Shown: positions 1 through 5,209, counted from the stretch's first letter. The stretch: 5,332 bases of DNA from JBFJVZ01 sp041623895 (GCA_041623895.1 JBFJVZ010000468.1:1-5332), one strand, 5' to 3'. Notes: generated by a model not told the origin, from the letters alone. A program made the numbers and translations.

Positions 1-168
1 GAGGCGACCGCTGCAGAAGCGGCCGAGACGTTGTTCCGGCTTCGTTTCCAATCGCAGTCGGAGCGTTTGAACACGCCCAGCGAAATTAAAAAGAATCGTC
101 GCTTGATCGCGCGGATCAAGACGGTTCAAACCGAGCGAAAAATAGCGGCCGCAGCTGCAGCCAAGTAA
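1..168 (+). CDS. rpmC: 50S ribosomal protein L29, C-terminal part (5' end outside window)
   Basis: L29 is a small helical-hairpin protein of the large subunit that lies near the peptide exit tunnel and helps form the docking site for trigger factor and SRP. The visible 55 residues read in frame from base 1 to a TAA at 166-168. They contain the family's second helix, with LFRLRFQSQSERLNTPSEIK at residues 11-30 followed by KNRRLIARIKT at 31-41; this matches the usual 'LRFQ...NPSRIR..RR.IARIKT' pattern. The protein ends in an Ala-rich tail (IAAAAAAK) after the last helix. Its position directly before rpsQ is the standard S10-operon order (rplP-rpmC-rpsQ). The start and about 15-20 N-terminal residues lie upstream of the window. 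The assignment rests on both motif and context. Confidence 0.93.
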   Translation, partial: EATAAEAAETLFRLRFQSQSERLNTPSEIKKNRRLIARIKTVQTERKIAAAAAAK

Positions 169-195
169 TAGCAACGCACACCAACCAAAACCATC

Positions 196-639
196 ATGCC
201 CAAACGTGTTGTCTCAGGGATTGTCACCAGCGACAAAATGGACAAGACGCGTCGCGTCGAGATCAATCGCGTGGTCCAACATCCCAAGTACAAGAAATTT
301 ATTCGCAGACGTTCCGTTTGCTACGCCCACGACGAAAACAATGAATCGGGTGCGGGAGACCTGGTGGAGATTGTTGAATCGCCGCCGACCAGCAAGCTGA
401 AGCGTTGGACCTTGGTCCGCGTTTTGGAAAAGAGCACGGAAGTTGACTTGGCTGCCCTGCGAGCGGCTCGTAAGGGTGCCAGCCAGGCCGAATCGGAAGC
501 CATCGAAGCAGCCCATTTGGGAGGCTCGGAAAAGAATGAGTCTCCCGCCGCGGTGGCTACCGCACCCCAGGGTGCGGAACCCCAGGGTGCGGAACCCCAG
601 GGTGCGGAGCCGGCACAGCAAGAGAGTGACGAATCGTAA
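196..639 (+). CDS. rpsQ: 30S ribosomal protein S17 with long C-terminal tail
   Basis: S17 is a primary 16S rRNA-binding protein of the 5' domain, an OB-fold needed early in 30S assembly. The core is clear: GIVTSDKMDKTRRVEI at residues 8-23, HPKYKKFIRRR at 29-39, AHDENN at 44-49, then GDLVEIVESPPTSKLKRWTL at 54-73, corresponding to the family's 'G..V.I.E.RPLSK.KRW.LV'. The core ends near residue 79, the usual family length being about 80-90. The remaining 68 or so residues are an extra Ala/Glu-rich, probably disordered tail carrying three tandem PQGAE units. The ATG at 196 is chosen because MPKRVVSG aligns with the family's N-terminus. No Shine-Dalgarno sequence precedes it; the leader is A/C-rich (accaaccaaaaccatcATG). 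It lies 27 nt after rpmC and 69 nt before rplN. Confidence 0.96.
   Translation: MPKRVVSGIVTSDKMDKTRRVEINRVVQHPKYKKFIRRRSVCYAHDENNESGAGDLVEIVESPPTSKLKRWTLVRVLEKSTEVDLAALRAARKGASQAESEAIEAAHLGGSEKNESPAAVATAPQGAEPQGAEPQGAEPAQQESDES
565..609 (+). repeat. Three tandem 15-bp units inside rpsQ
   Basis: The unit ccccagggtgcggaa occurs at 565-579, 580-594 and 595-609. The first two copies are identical and the third differs only in its last base (gag for gaa, a synonymous Glu codon). It is in frame with rpsQ and encodes PQGAE three times at residues 124-138. The near-perfect nucleotide identity suggests recent duplication by replication slippage within the non-core tail. The repeat is a multiple of three, so copy-number change would not break the frame. 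Confidence 0.95.
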
Positions 640-708
640 GACAAGCTTAGCGGTACGGCGCCTGCCGCCCGTTCTTGCGACAGAACTGAATAGAAGAAAC
701 AGACAGCC

Positions 709-1077
709 ATGATCCAACAAGAAACCCGACTAGACGTTGCCGATAATACCGGCGCTCGTGAAGTCATGTGCATCAAAGTGCTCGGCGGCAGTCGCAGACG
801 CTTTGCCGGGGTCGGCGACATCATCGTGTGTAGCGTCAAGAGTGTGATTCCCGGTAGCGACATCAAGAAGAAATCGATTGTCAGGGCAGTGATTGTGCGA
901 ACCAAGACGCCCACCCGTCGTCCCGATGGAAGTTACATCCGCTTCGACAGCAACGCGGTGGTTTTGATTGACAAAGACAAAGGCCCGCGGGGGACGCGGA
1001 TTTTTGGTGCCGTGGCCAGAGAATTACGAGATCGTAACTTCATGAAGATCGTCAGTTTAGCCAACGAAGTCCTGTAG
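709..1077 (+). CDS. rplN: 50S ribosomal protein L14
   Basis: L14 is a beta-barrel protein on the interface side of the 50S subunit. It contacts 16S rRNA helix 14 (bridge B8) and is the docking site for the silencing factor RsfS. At 122 residues it has the standard family length. It begins MIQQETRLDVADNTGAREV and contains the family signature from AVIVRTK (60-66) through DGSYIRFDSNAVVLI (73-87), then DKGPRGTRIFGAVARELR (89-106) and the terminal FMKIVSLANEVL. There are no insertions or losses. The ATG at 709 is fixed by the conserved MIQ start. Its leader (agaaacagacagccATG) has no Shine-Dalgarno sequence and closely resembles the rplX leader. It lies between rpsQ and rplX as in most bacteria. 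Confidence 0.98.
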   Translation: MIQQETRLDVADNTGAREVMCIKVLGGSRRRFAGVGDIIVCSVKSVIPGSDIKKKSIVRAVIVRTKTPTRRPDGSYIRFDSNAVVLIDKDKGPRGTRIFGAVARELRDRNFMKIVSLANEVL

Positions 1078-1122
1078 ACCGCCAACGTACTCCCACAACC
1101 ATCCCATTTGATAACCACAGCC

Positions 1123-1473
1123 ATGTTCTTTCGAATTGATGATGAGGTCGAAGTGATTGCCGGGGCCGACAAAGGTCACCGCGGCAAGATCCTGAAGGTC
1201 GATCGCAATAAGAATAAAGTCGTCGTCGAGGGTGCTGGGCGTGTTTGGAAGCACGTTCGCCGGAGCCAGAAGAACCCGCAGGGCGGCCGGCTGAACAAAG
1301 AAATGCCGATCAGCGCCAGCAACGTGATGATGATTGATCCCAGCAGCGGCAAGCCGACGCGGATTGGTGTGCGGTATCGCGACGATGGCAGCAAAGAGCG
1401 ATTCGCGAAAGCCAGTGGTACAGGCTTGGGGATCATTGCCCCGCCACGGCAACGTTACGCAAAAACAACTTAA
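1123..1473 (+). CDS. rplX: 50S ribosomal protein L24
   Basis: L24 is an early 23S rRNA-binding assembly initiator with a KOW (SH3-like) domain, located near the exit tunnel. The product is 116 residues, slightly longer than the usual 100-105. The KOW motif is at about 8-36 (DEVEVIAGADKGHRGKILKV, then DRNKNKVVVEG), followed by KHVRRSQKNPQGG at 43-55 and KEMPISASNVMMIDP at 59-73, and the typical RIGVRYRDDGSKERFAK near 80-96. A TTG at 1108 would add five residues (MITTA), but the ATG at 1123 is preferred because MFFRIDDEV fits the family's start and because the leader (aaccacagccATG) matches that of rplN. No Shine-Dalgarno sequence is seen. It is 45 nt after rplN and 40 nt before rplE. Confidence 0.96.
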   Translation: MFFRIDDEVEVIAGADKGHRGKILKVDRNKNKVVVEGAGRVWKHVRRSQKNPQGGRLNKEMPISASNVMMIDPSSGKPTRIGVRYRDDGSKERFAKASGTGLGIIAPPRQRYAKTT

Positions 1474-1513
1474 AGAACAAATAACAGAACGCCTTTTTTG
1501 GTGCCCCACGGCC

Positions 1514-2092
1514 ATGGCTGATAACAAACCAAGACTACAAGTCGCTTACGAAGAAAACATTCGCCAAGCGCTGAAAGAAAAACGCAGTTACACCAATCCG
1601 CATCAGATTCCGCGGCTGGAAAAGATCACCGTGAATATGGGGGTCGGTTCCGCGATCGGGGACAAAAAGATCCTGGATACGGCTGTCACTGCGATGACGG
1701 AGATCACCGGGCAAAAGCCCGTGATCACGCTGGCCCGCAAATCGATCGCCAACTTTCGTCTGCGTGAAGGGATGCCGATTGGTTGCAAGGTCACGATACG
1801 TCGTCAACGCATGTATGAATTCCTCGACCGCCTGACGGCAATCGTGCTGCCTCGTGTGCGTGACTTCCGAGGCATCAGCCGCAAGGCGTTTGACGGACGT
1901 GGCAACTACACGCTGGGGTTGACCGAGCAACTGGTCTTCCCCGAGTTAAATCCCGACAAATACACACGCCCGCAAGGGATGAATATCACGATTGTGACAA
2001 CGGCAACTACCGACGATGAAGCAAGAGATTTGCTGGAAATGTTCGGCATGCCGTTCAAGCAGGATCCTAAACAAAAGACAGAGGCTGCCTGA
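1514..2092 (+). CDS. rplE: 50S ribosomal protein L5
   Basis: L5 binds 5S rRNA and is part of the 5S RNP in the central protuberance, touching P-site tRNA and bridge B1b. The product is 192 residues against a usual 179 or so; the extra length is a short C-terminal extension (KQDPKQKTEAA). Visible blocks are the L5 signature PRLEKITVNMGVG (32-44), TGQKPVITLARKSIANFRLR (64-83), EGMPIGCKVTI (84-94), and RDFRGISRKAFDGRGNYTLG (115-134) followed by LTEQLVFPE. The open frame runs back to 1334, but that part lies within rplX and has no L5 similarity. The ATG at 1514 gives MADNKPRLQVAYEE, the expected N-terminus. The leader ends in cacggccATG with no Shine-Dalgarno sequence. I could not recognise an E. 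coli-style S8 repressor site here. Confidence 0.97.
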   Translation: MADNKPRLQVAYEENIRQALKEKRSYTNPHQIPRLEKITVNMGVGSAIGDKKILDTAVTAMTEITGQKPVITLARKSIANFRLREGMPIGCKVTIRRQRMYEFLDRLTAIVLPRVRDFRGISRKAFDGRGNYTLGLTEQLVFPELNPDKYTRPQGMNITIVTTATTDDEARDLLEMFGMPFKQDPKQKTEAA

Positions 2093-2143
2093 TTCGGTAG
2101 CCGGTAAAACAATCGACCGTTTTCACCAACCAAAAGACGCCCA

Positions 2144-2329
2144 GTGGCAAGTAAATCAAAAATCGCCAAGGCAAATCGGAAGCCGAAATTCAGCTCCAGA
2201 CGCGAGAACCGCTGCAAGTTTTGTGGACGGCCGCGGTCCGTCTACCGCAAGTTTGGATTGTGTCGAATTTGTTTCCGCGAAAACGCCAATCGCGGCTTGA
2301 TCCCCGGCGTGCGGAAGGCGAGTTGGTAA
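2144..2329 (+). CDS. rpsN: 30S ribosomal protein S14, zinc-binding short form (GTG start)
   Basis: S14 sits in the head of the 30S subunit and is needed for late assembly. At 61 residues this is the short type Z (C+) form. All four zinc ligands are present: C24 and C27 (CKFC), C40 and C43 (CRIC). The ends are typical too: MASKSKIAKANRKPKFS at the N-terminus and GLIPGVRKASW at the C-terminus. The start is GTG at 2144, giving MASKSK, the expected N-terminus; no ATG is available nearby in frame. No Shine-Dalgarno sequence precedes it. It lies between rplE and rpsH as in the common spc order. No zinc-independent paralogue is visible in this window; such copies, if present, lie elsewhere under Zur control in other bacteria. 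Confidence 0.97.
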   Translation: MASKSKIAKANRKPKFSSRRENRCKFCGRPRSVYRKFGLCRICFRENANRGLIPGVRKASW

Positions 2330-2353
2330 CACAGAGCGGACGAGATAAATACC

Positions 2354-2749
2354 ATGATGACAGACCCCATTGCCGACATGCTTACCCGCATCCGAAACGC
2401 CGTTCGTGTGGAACGGGCGTTTGTGGATATTCCCACCAGCCGCGTGAAACGTGGTATTGCTGATGTTCTGAAGCGTGAAGGTTTCATTTGGGATTGGAAA
2501 GAGGTCGAAGAACAGCCGGTTGCCCATCTGCGGCTGGAGCTGAAGTACGGCCCCAACGGTGAACGAGTCATTCAGTCGATCAGGCGAATGAGCAAGCCCG
2601 GTCGGCGGCTCTATTCGCGCAGCAAGGAACTCAAGCCAGTGTTGGGCGGCCTGGGGATCAGCATCATCAGCTCCAGCAAAGGCGTGATCAGCGATCGCGA
2701 AGCACGCCGTGACAATGTTGGCGGCGAAGTGCTGTGTGAGATCGCCTGA
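2354..2749 (+). CDS. rpsH: 30S ribosomal protein S8
   Basis: S8 binds 16S rRNA helix 21 in the central domain and is a key platform-assembly protein; in E. coli it also represses the spc operon. The 131-residue product matches the family's length. It starts MMTDPIADMLTRIRNAVRVE and ends with the signature GISIISSSKGVISDREARR (101-119) and NVGGEVLCEIA. The usual STSKG core is SSSKG here (Ser107 for Thr), a mild change. There are two adjacent ATGs at 2354 and 2357; most homologues read MTDPIADM, so 2357 is equally possible and I keep the upstream one. It is 24 nt after rpsN, the tightest junction in the window. Confidence 0.97.
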   Translation: MMTDPIADMLTRIRNAVRVERAFVDIPTSRVKRGIADVLKREGFIWDWKEVEEQPVAHLRLELKYGPNGERVIQSIRRMSKPGRRLYSRSKELKPVLGGLGISIISSSKGVISDREARRDNVGGEVLCEIA

Positions 2750-2802
2750 GGATGACGCCAATCAAGCCGGAATGAATCAGAGTTAAAAAAAGCATAAGTG
2801 TC

Positions 2803-3342
2803 ATGAGTCGTATTGGAAAATCACCGGTAACCGTCGTCAGTGGAGTCAAGGTTTCGCTGGATGGGCGTACGATCAACGTCGAAGGCCCCAAGGGGAAACT
2901 TTCCTACCAGCATCGGCCCGAGGTCAGCGTGTCCGTCGATGAAGGCGCGATCACGGTCAGCCGTCACAGCGACGAGCGGCAATCGCGAGAACTGCATGGG
3001 CTGACGCGATCCTTGATCTCCAACATGGTCGAAGGTGTCAGCAGCGGATACGAAAAACGACTCGAAATCGTGGGCGTTGGATACTTGGCCGCTGTCAAAG
3101 AGGACACGCTCCAGCTGCGGGTCGGATACGCAAACGAAATACATCGCAAGATTCCTGCCGAGCTGACGGTGACTTGCCCGGATCAGACGCACGTGGTGAT
3201 CCAGGGCTGCGATAAGCAGAAAGTCACCCAGTTTGCCGCCGAAATTCGAGCCTTGCGGAAACCGGAACCCTACAAGGGCAAGGGAATTCGCTACGTAGGT
3301 GAACAGGTCAAAATCAAACCGGGTAAAGCAGCGACTAAGTAG
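2803..3342 (+). CDS. rplF: 50S ribosomal protein L6
   Basis: L6 is a two-domain 23S rRNA-binding protein near the factor-binding site and the sarcin-ricin loop. The product is 179 residues, the normal length. It starts MSRIGKSPVTV and has the GPKGKLS turn at 28-34, HGLTRSLISNMVEGVS at 65-80 linking to the second repeat, LEIVGVGYLA at 87-96, and the family signature PEPYKGKGIRY at 154-164 followed by VGEQVKIKPGKAATK. The ATG at 2803 is fixed by the conserved MSRIGK start. The leader (aaaaaaagcataagtgtcATG) is A-rich with no Shine-Dalgarno sequence. It is followed by an unusually long 114-nt gap before rplR. Confidence 0.98.
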   Translation: MSRIGKSPVTVVSGVKVSLDGRTINVEGPKGKLSYQHRPEVSVSVDEGAITVSRHSDERQSRELHGLTRSLISNMVEGVSSGYEKRLEIVGVGYLAAVKEDTLQLRVGYANEIHRKIPAELTVTCPDQTHVVIQGCDKQKVTQFAAEIRALRKPEPYKGKGIRYVGEQVKIKPGKAATK

Positions 3343-3383
3343 TGCAACCAGCGGTCAACCACAACAAACAATCAACATTCGCC

Positions 3384-3434
3384 GGGTAACGGGACCAAGA
3401 ACGGTACCCTGCCCGCGAATGCAAACTTGGCGGG
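3384..3434 (+). other. Two adjacent possible RNA hairpins in the rplF-rplR gap
   Basis: The 114-nt gap between rplF and rplR starts A/C-rich, then holds two neighbouring inverted repeats. GGGTAaCG (3384-3391) can pair with CGgTACCC (3402-3409) around a 10-nt loop with one A-G mismatch. CCCGC (3412-3416) can pair with GCGGG (3430-3434). The second ends 22 nt before the rplR ATG. No T-run follows, so they do not look like terminators. They could be a leader structure affecting rplR translation or mRNA processing, but short GC stems of this size also arise by chance. Confidence 0.25.
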
Positions 3435-3456
3435 TCAGTTTCCGATCGGTAGTGAC

Positions 3457-3825
3457 ATGGACAAAAACAAAAGAATCCAAAAGCAACGCAAGCGGCGTCG
3501 CAATCATGTGCGAAACAAACTGCGCGGCACTGCTCAGCAGCCGCGGATGTGCGTCCAGCGATCGCTCAAGCATTTTGGCTGTCAGGTCGTCGATGATTTG
3601 GCCGGCAAGACCCTGGTCAGCGTCAGTACTCGCGATAAAGCGGTCCGCAGTAAACTGAAAAATGGCGGCAACGCCGACGCCGCAGCGGAGATCGGCAAGT
3701 TGATCGCCGAGAAAGCTTCTGCAGCAGGAATCAAAATGGTCCGACTCGATCGCGGCCACAACAAATATCACGGCCGAGTGAAAGCGTTCGCGGATGCGGC
3801 GCGGGAAGCAGGACTGGAATTTTAA
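3457..3825 (+). CDS. rplR: 50S ribosomal protein L18
   Basis: L18 binds 5S rRNA with L5 and anchors it in the central protuberance. The product is 122 residues, normal for the family. The basic N-terminus MDKNKRIQKQRKRRRNHVRN is followed by KLRGTAQQPRMCVQRSLKHF (21-40) and QVVDDLAGKTLVSVST (43-58), then the strongly conserved end LDRGHNKYHGRVKAFADAAR (97-116) and EAGLEF. The open frame extends to a TTG at 3427, but the ATG at 3457 gives the standard MDKNKR start. Cys32 and Gln34 stand where many homologues have Ser and Phe ('PRLSVFRS'), a small lineage-type variation. No clear Shine-Dalgarno sequence is seen. Confidence 0.97.
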   Translation: MDKNKRIQKQRKRRRNHVRNKLRGTAQQPRMCVQRSLKHFGCQVVDDLAGKTLVSVSTRDKAVRSKLKNGGNADAAAEIGKLIAEKASAAGIKMVRLDRGHNKYHGRVKAFADAAREAGLEF

Positions 3826-3848
3826 TCGAACACTCATAGCCTCCAATC

Positions 3849-3853
3849 GAGGG
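3849..3853 (+). promoter_or_regulatory. Shine-Dalgarno sequence deciding the non-ATG start of rpsE
   Basis: GAGGG at 3849-3853 is complementary to the 3' end of 16S rRNA (CCUCC core). It lies 7 nt before an ATT at 3861 and 4 nt before an ATC at 3858. The 7-nt spacing favours ATT. It is the only good Shine-Dalgarno match directly before a gene in this window; the other leaders are A/C-rich or lack a purine block. Its placement before a codon that must be near the N-terminus supports a non-canonical start. Confidence 0.6.
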
Positions 3854-3860
3854 TCGAATC

Positions 3861-4418
3861 ATTAGTAACGCATCACAATCAGGTTCCGGCGGCGGACGCG
3901 GAAAAAGAAAGCATCAGCCTCAAGACGAGGGACCAGGCGAAGGTCTGCTGGATCGTGTCGTCAAGATCAAACGTTGCGCGGCGGTTGTCAAAGGCGGCCG
4001 GCGTTTCAGTTTCGCGGCGATGGTCGTGGTCGGTGACGGCAAGGGTCGTTGCGGCTGGGGCTATGGCAAAGCAAACGAAGTGCCCCCCAGTGTCCAGAAA
4101 GCCCAAAAACAGGCCTCGCGAAGCATGATCAATGTTCCGCTGGTCGAAGGCACGATTCCGCACCAGGTTTGGGGAAGCCACGGTGCCGCCAAAGTGTTGT
4201 TGGTCCCGGCCGGTGCCGGTACCGGTATCATCGCCGGCCAGGCGGTGCGTGCGGTTTGCGAGGCAACCGGCATTCATGATATTTTGACGAAGTCCTACGG
4301 CACCAATAATCCCGTCACGCTGGTCAAAGCAACCGTCGACGCGTTGTCGAAGCTGCGAACCCGCGAGCAAGTCGCCGCGCTCCGCGGACTTGAGCCCGAG
4401 GAGTTGGTGGCCAGCTAA
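3861..4418 (+). CDS. rpsE: 30S ribosomal protein S5, apparently starting at ATT
   Basis: S5 lies at the mRNA entry channel of the 30S subunit and acts in decoding fidelity and mRNA unwinding. The N-terminal dsRBD-like domain is seen in LLDRVVKIKRCAAVVKGGRR (29-48), FSFAAMVVVGDGKGR (49-63) and GYGKANEVP (67-75). The C-terminal domain follows with GTIPHQVWGSHGAAKVLLVP (97-116), AGAGTGIIAGQAVRAVCEA and KSYGTNNPVTLVKAT. The first in-frame ATG (4020, residue 54) falls inside the dsRBD and would destroy it, so it is not the start. The in-frame TAG at 3837 bounds the gene, and no NTG codon exists in any forward frame between 3826 and 3944. Candidate starts are ATT 3861 (preferred: good Shine-Dalgarno spacing, product MSNASQSG, 185 residues), ATC 3858, ATC 3846, or the rare CTG 3945/3948. 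The Gly/basic-rich first 28 residues look like a disordered tail. Cys64 and Trp66 replace the commoner Val and Phe in 'GRVGFGYGKA'. Confidence 0.9.
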   Translation: MSNASQSGSGGGRGKRKHQPQDEGPGEGLLDRVVKIKRCAAVVKGGRRFSFAAMVVVGDGKGRCGWGYGKANEVPPSVQKAQKQASRSMINVPLVEGTIPHQVWGSHGAAKVLLVPAGAGTGIIAGQAVRAVCEATGIHDILTKSYGTNNPVTLVKATVDALSKLRTREQVAALRGLEPEELVAS

Positions 4419-4463
4419 GTTCAGACCCACAGAATGCTTCCGGCGGCCGTTGACCGCCCCAGC

Positions 4464-4490
4464 CTTGGCGTCCATCCAAGATAGATTTTT
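4464..4490 (+). other. Weak terminator-like hairpin and T-run between rpsE and rplO
   Basis: The 96-nt rpsE-rplO gap holds GGCGG (4442-4446)/CCGCC (4454-4458) and, downstream, CTTGG (4464-4468)/CCAAG (4476-4480) with a 7-nt loop, followed five bases later by TTTTT (4486-4490). The stem is only 5 bp and the T-run is offset, so a full terminator in the middle of a ribosomal operon is unlikely. It might be an attenuator or a chance structure. No coding capacity for L30 (about 60 residues) is present in this gap. Confidence 0.2.
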
Positions 4491-4514
4491 AGAAAAAGTT
4501 AAAACGGTTTCGTT

Positions 4515-5015
4515 ATGAACCTGAATGATGTCCACCGCGGAATTACAAAACACCGCAAACGAAAGCGGATCGGTCGGGGACCCGGCAGCGGTCACGGCAA
4601 GACGTCCGGACGAGGTCACAAGGGCCACAAGAGTCGCAGTGGTTACAGCCGCAAACCAAACTTCCAAGGCGGCGCGATGCCGATGTTCCGGCGGGTGCCC
4701 AAACGCGGTTTCAATAACCGCTGGGCTAGCACCGTGTTTGCTGTCAACGTTGGCAAATTAAACGAAGTTTTCCAGGATGGAGCAGAAGTCACACTGGAAG
4801 CGATGGCAGCCAAAGACGTCGCCAAAGGCGGCTTTGACGAAGTCAAGATTTTGGGCGACGGAGAGCTGACCAAGAAACTCACCGTCAGTGCTCATCGGTT
4901 CAGCAAGTCGGCCGAAGAAAAGATCGAAAAAGCTGGTGGCACGGTGATCAAATTGGCTGCCAAGAAAACGCCGGCCGAGCGTGTCCAAGCTTTGAAGGCC
5001 GAGGCAAAATCGTGA
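4515..5015 (+). CDS. rplO: 50S ribosomal protein L15
   Basis: L15 is a late-assembly large-subunit protein whose long N-terminal extension threads into 23S rRNA. The product is 166 residues, about 20 longer than usual, the excess being a Lys/Ala-rich C-terminal tail (KKTPAERVQALKAEAKS). The N-terminal Gly/Lys-rich segment is typical: KRIGRGPGSGHGKTSGRGHK (17-36), then GGAMPMFRRVPKRGF (52-66). The family signature starts at KILGDGELTKKLTVSAHRFS (111-130) and runs to EKAGG (138-142). The ATG at 4515 gives MNLNDVHRG, the expected start. The leader is A/T-rich (gttaaaacggtttcgttATG) with no Shine-Dalgarno sequence. It follows rpsE directly, with no rpmD in between, and is separated from secY by 194 nt. 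Confidence 0.97.
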   Translation: MNLNDVHRGITKHRKRKRIGRGPGSGHGKTSGRGHKGHKSRSGYSRKPNFQGGAMPMFRRVPKRGFNNRWASTVFAVNVGKLNEVFQDGAEVTLEAMAAKDVAKGGFDEVKILGDGELTKKLTVSAHRFSKSAEEKIEKAGGTVIKLAAKKTPAERVQALKAEAKS

Positions 5016-5034
5016 CTTCAGGTCGCCCGATACC

Positions 5035-5068
5035 GCAGGCGAGCTCGTCTGGCGAGATCCTCGCCTGC
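5035..5068 (+). other. Strong inverted repeat with competing hairpin, secY upstream region
   Basis: GCAGGCGAG (5035-5043) and CTCGCCTGC (5060-5068) form a perfect 9-bp inverted repeat beginning 20 nt after the rplO stop. A second GGCGAG copy at 5051-5056 can instead pair with the same CTCGCC (5060-5065) across a 3-nt loop, and CTCG (5044-5047) can pair with CGAG (5053-5056) inside the large loop. Two mutually exclusive pairings of one strand are what an attenuator would show, but no T-run follows 5068 directly. It could also be an mRNA processing or 3'-end stabilising stem, or a degenerate repeat element. Confidence 0.5.
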
Positions 5069-5085
5069 TGGGTACAAAGCGATCC

Positions 5086-5102
5086 GGGGTCAGACCCCTT
5101 TT
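5086..5102 (+). terminator. GGGGT/ACCCC palindrome plus TTTT: possible terminator or dispersed repeat
   Basis: GGGGT (5086-5090) and ACCCC (5094-5098) form a 5-bp GC-rich stem with a CAG loop, followed at once by TTTT (5099-5102). In form this is a short intrinsic terminator or attenuator after rplO and 107 nt before secY. The core GGGGTCAGACCCC is almost a perfect palindrome around one A. From memory, similar sequences recur many times in planctomycete and some other environmental genomes, so a REP-like dispersed repeat is an equal alternative. The four-base T-run is short for efficient termination. Confidence 0.4.
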
Positions 5103-5209
5103 CCGCGACAGCTTTCCTATCGCCCCCGATTTGCCAAAGCGGTAGACTGCTGCACGACCTGACGAGTCGTTGGGAACTGCTTTCCACATAACGAGTGACG
5201 GACCATCGC

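Noticed and set aside
1334..1513. N-terminal extension of rplE back to 1334
   Set aside because: It lies within the rplX coding region in another frame and has no L5 similarity; the ATG at 1514 gives the normal N-terminus.
1474..1560. S8-binding autoregulatory site near the rplE start as in E. coli
   Set aside because: I could not find a convincing mimic of the 16S helix 21 S8 site here; only a 4-bp stem around a T-run is visible.
3427..3456. TTG start for rplR at 3427
   Set aside because: It adds MAGQFPIGSD, absent from L18 proteins; MDKNKR at 3457 is the standard start.
4020..4418. rpsE starting at the first in-frame ATG (132 residues)
   Set aside because: It would remove about half of the S5 dsRBD-like domain, including the conserved VVKGGRRFSF strand; upstream sequence in the same frame encodes that part.
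4450..4493. Promoter before rplO (TTGACC at 4450 or TTGGCG at 4465 as -35)
   Set aside because: TTGACC has no -10 box at 16-18 nt. TTGGCG has only TTTAGA at 17 nt, matching TATAAT at three of six positions.
3879..4667. Long minus-strand open frame (262 residues) opposite rpsE and rplO
   Set aside because: It runs antisense to two well-defined ribosomal genes, its product has no recognisable domain, and such frames are expected opposite GC-biased coding sequence. The same holds for the other minus-strand frames.
5012..5191. 59-codon frame starting at GTG 5012 and overlapping the rplO stop by four bases
   Set aside because: Although the overlap geometry looks like translational coupling, the product (MTSGRPIPQASSSGEI...) matches no family I know, has no domain or membrane segment, and is largely made of the inverted-repeat DNA.
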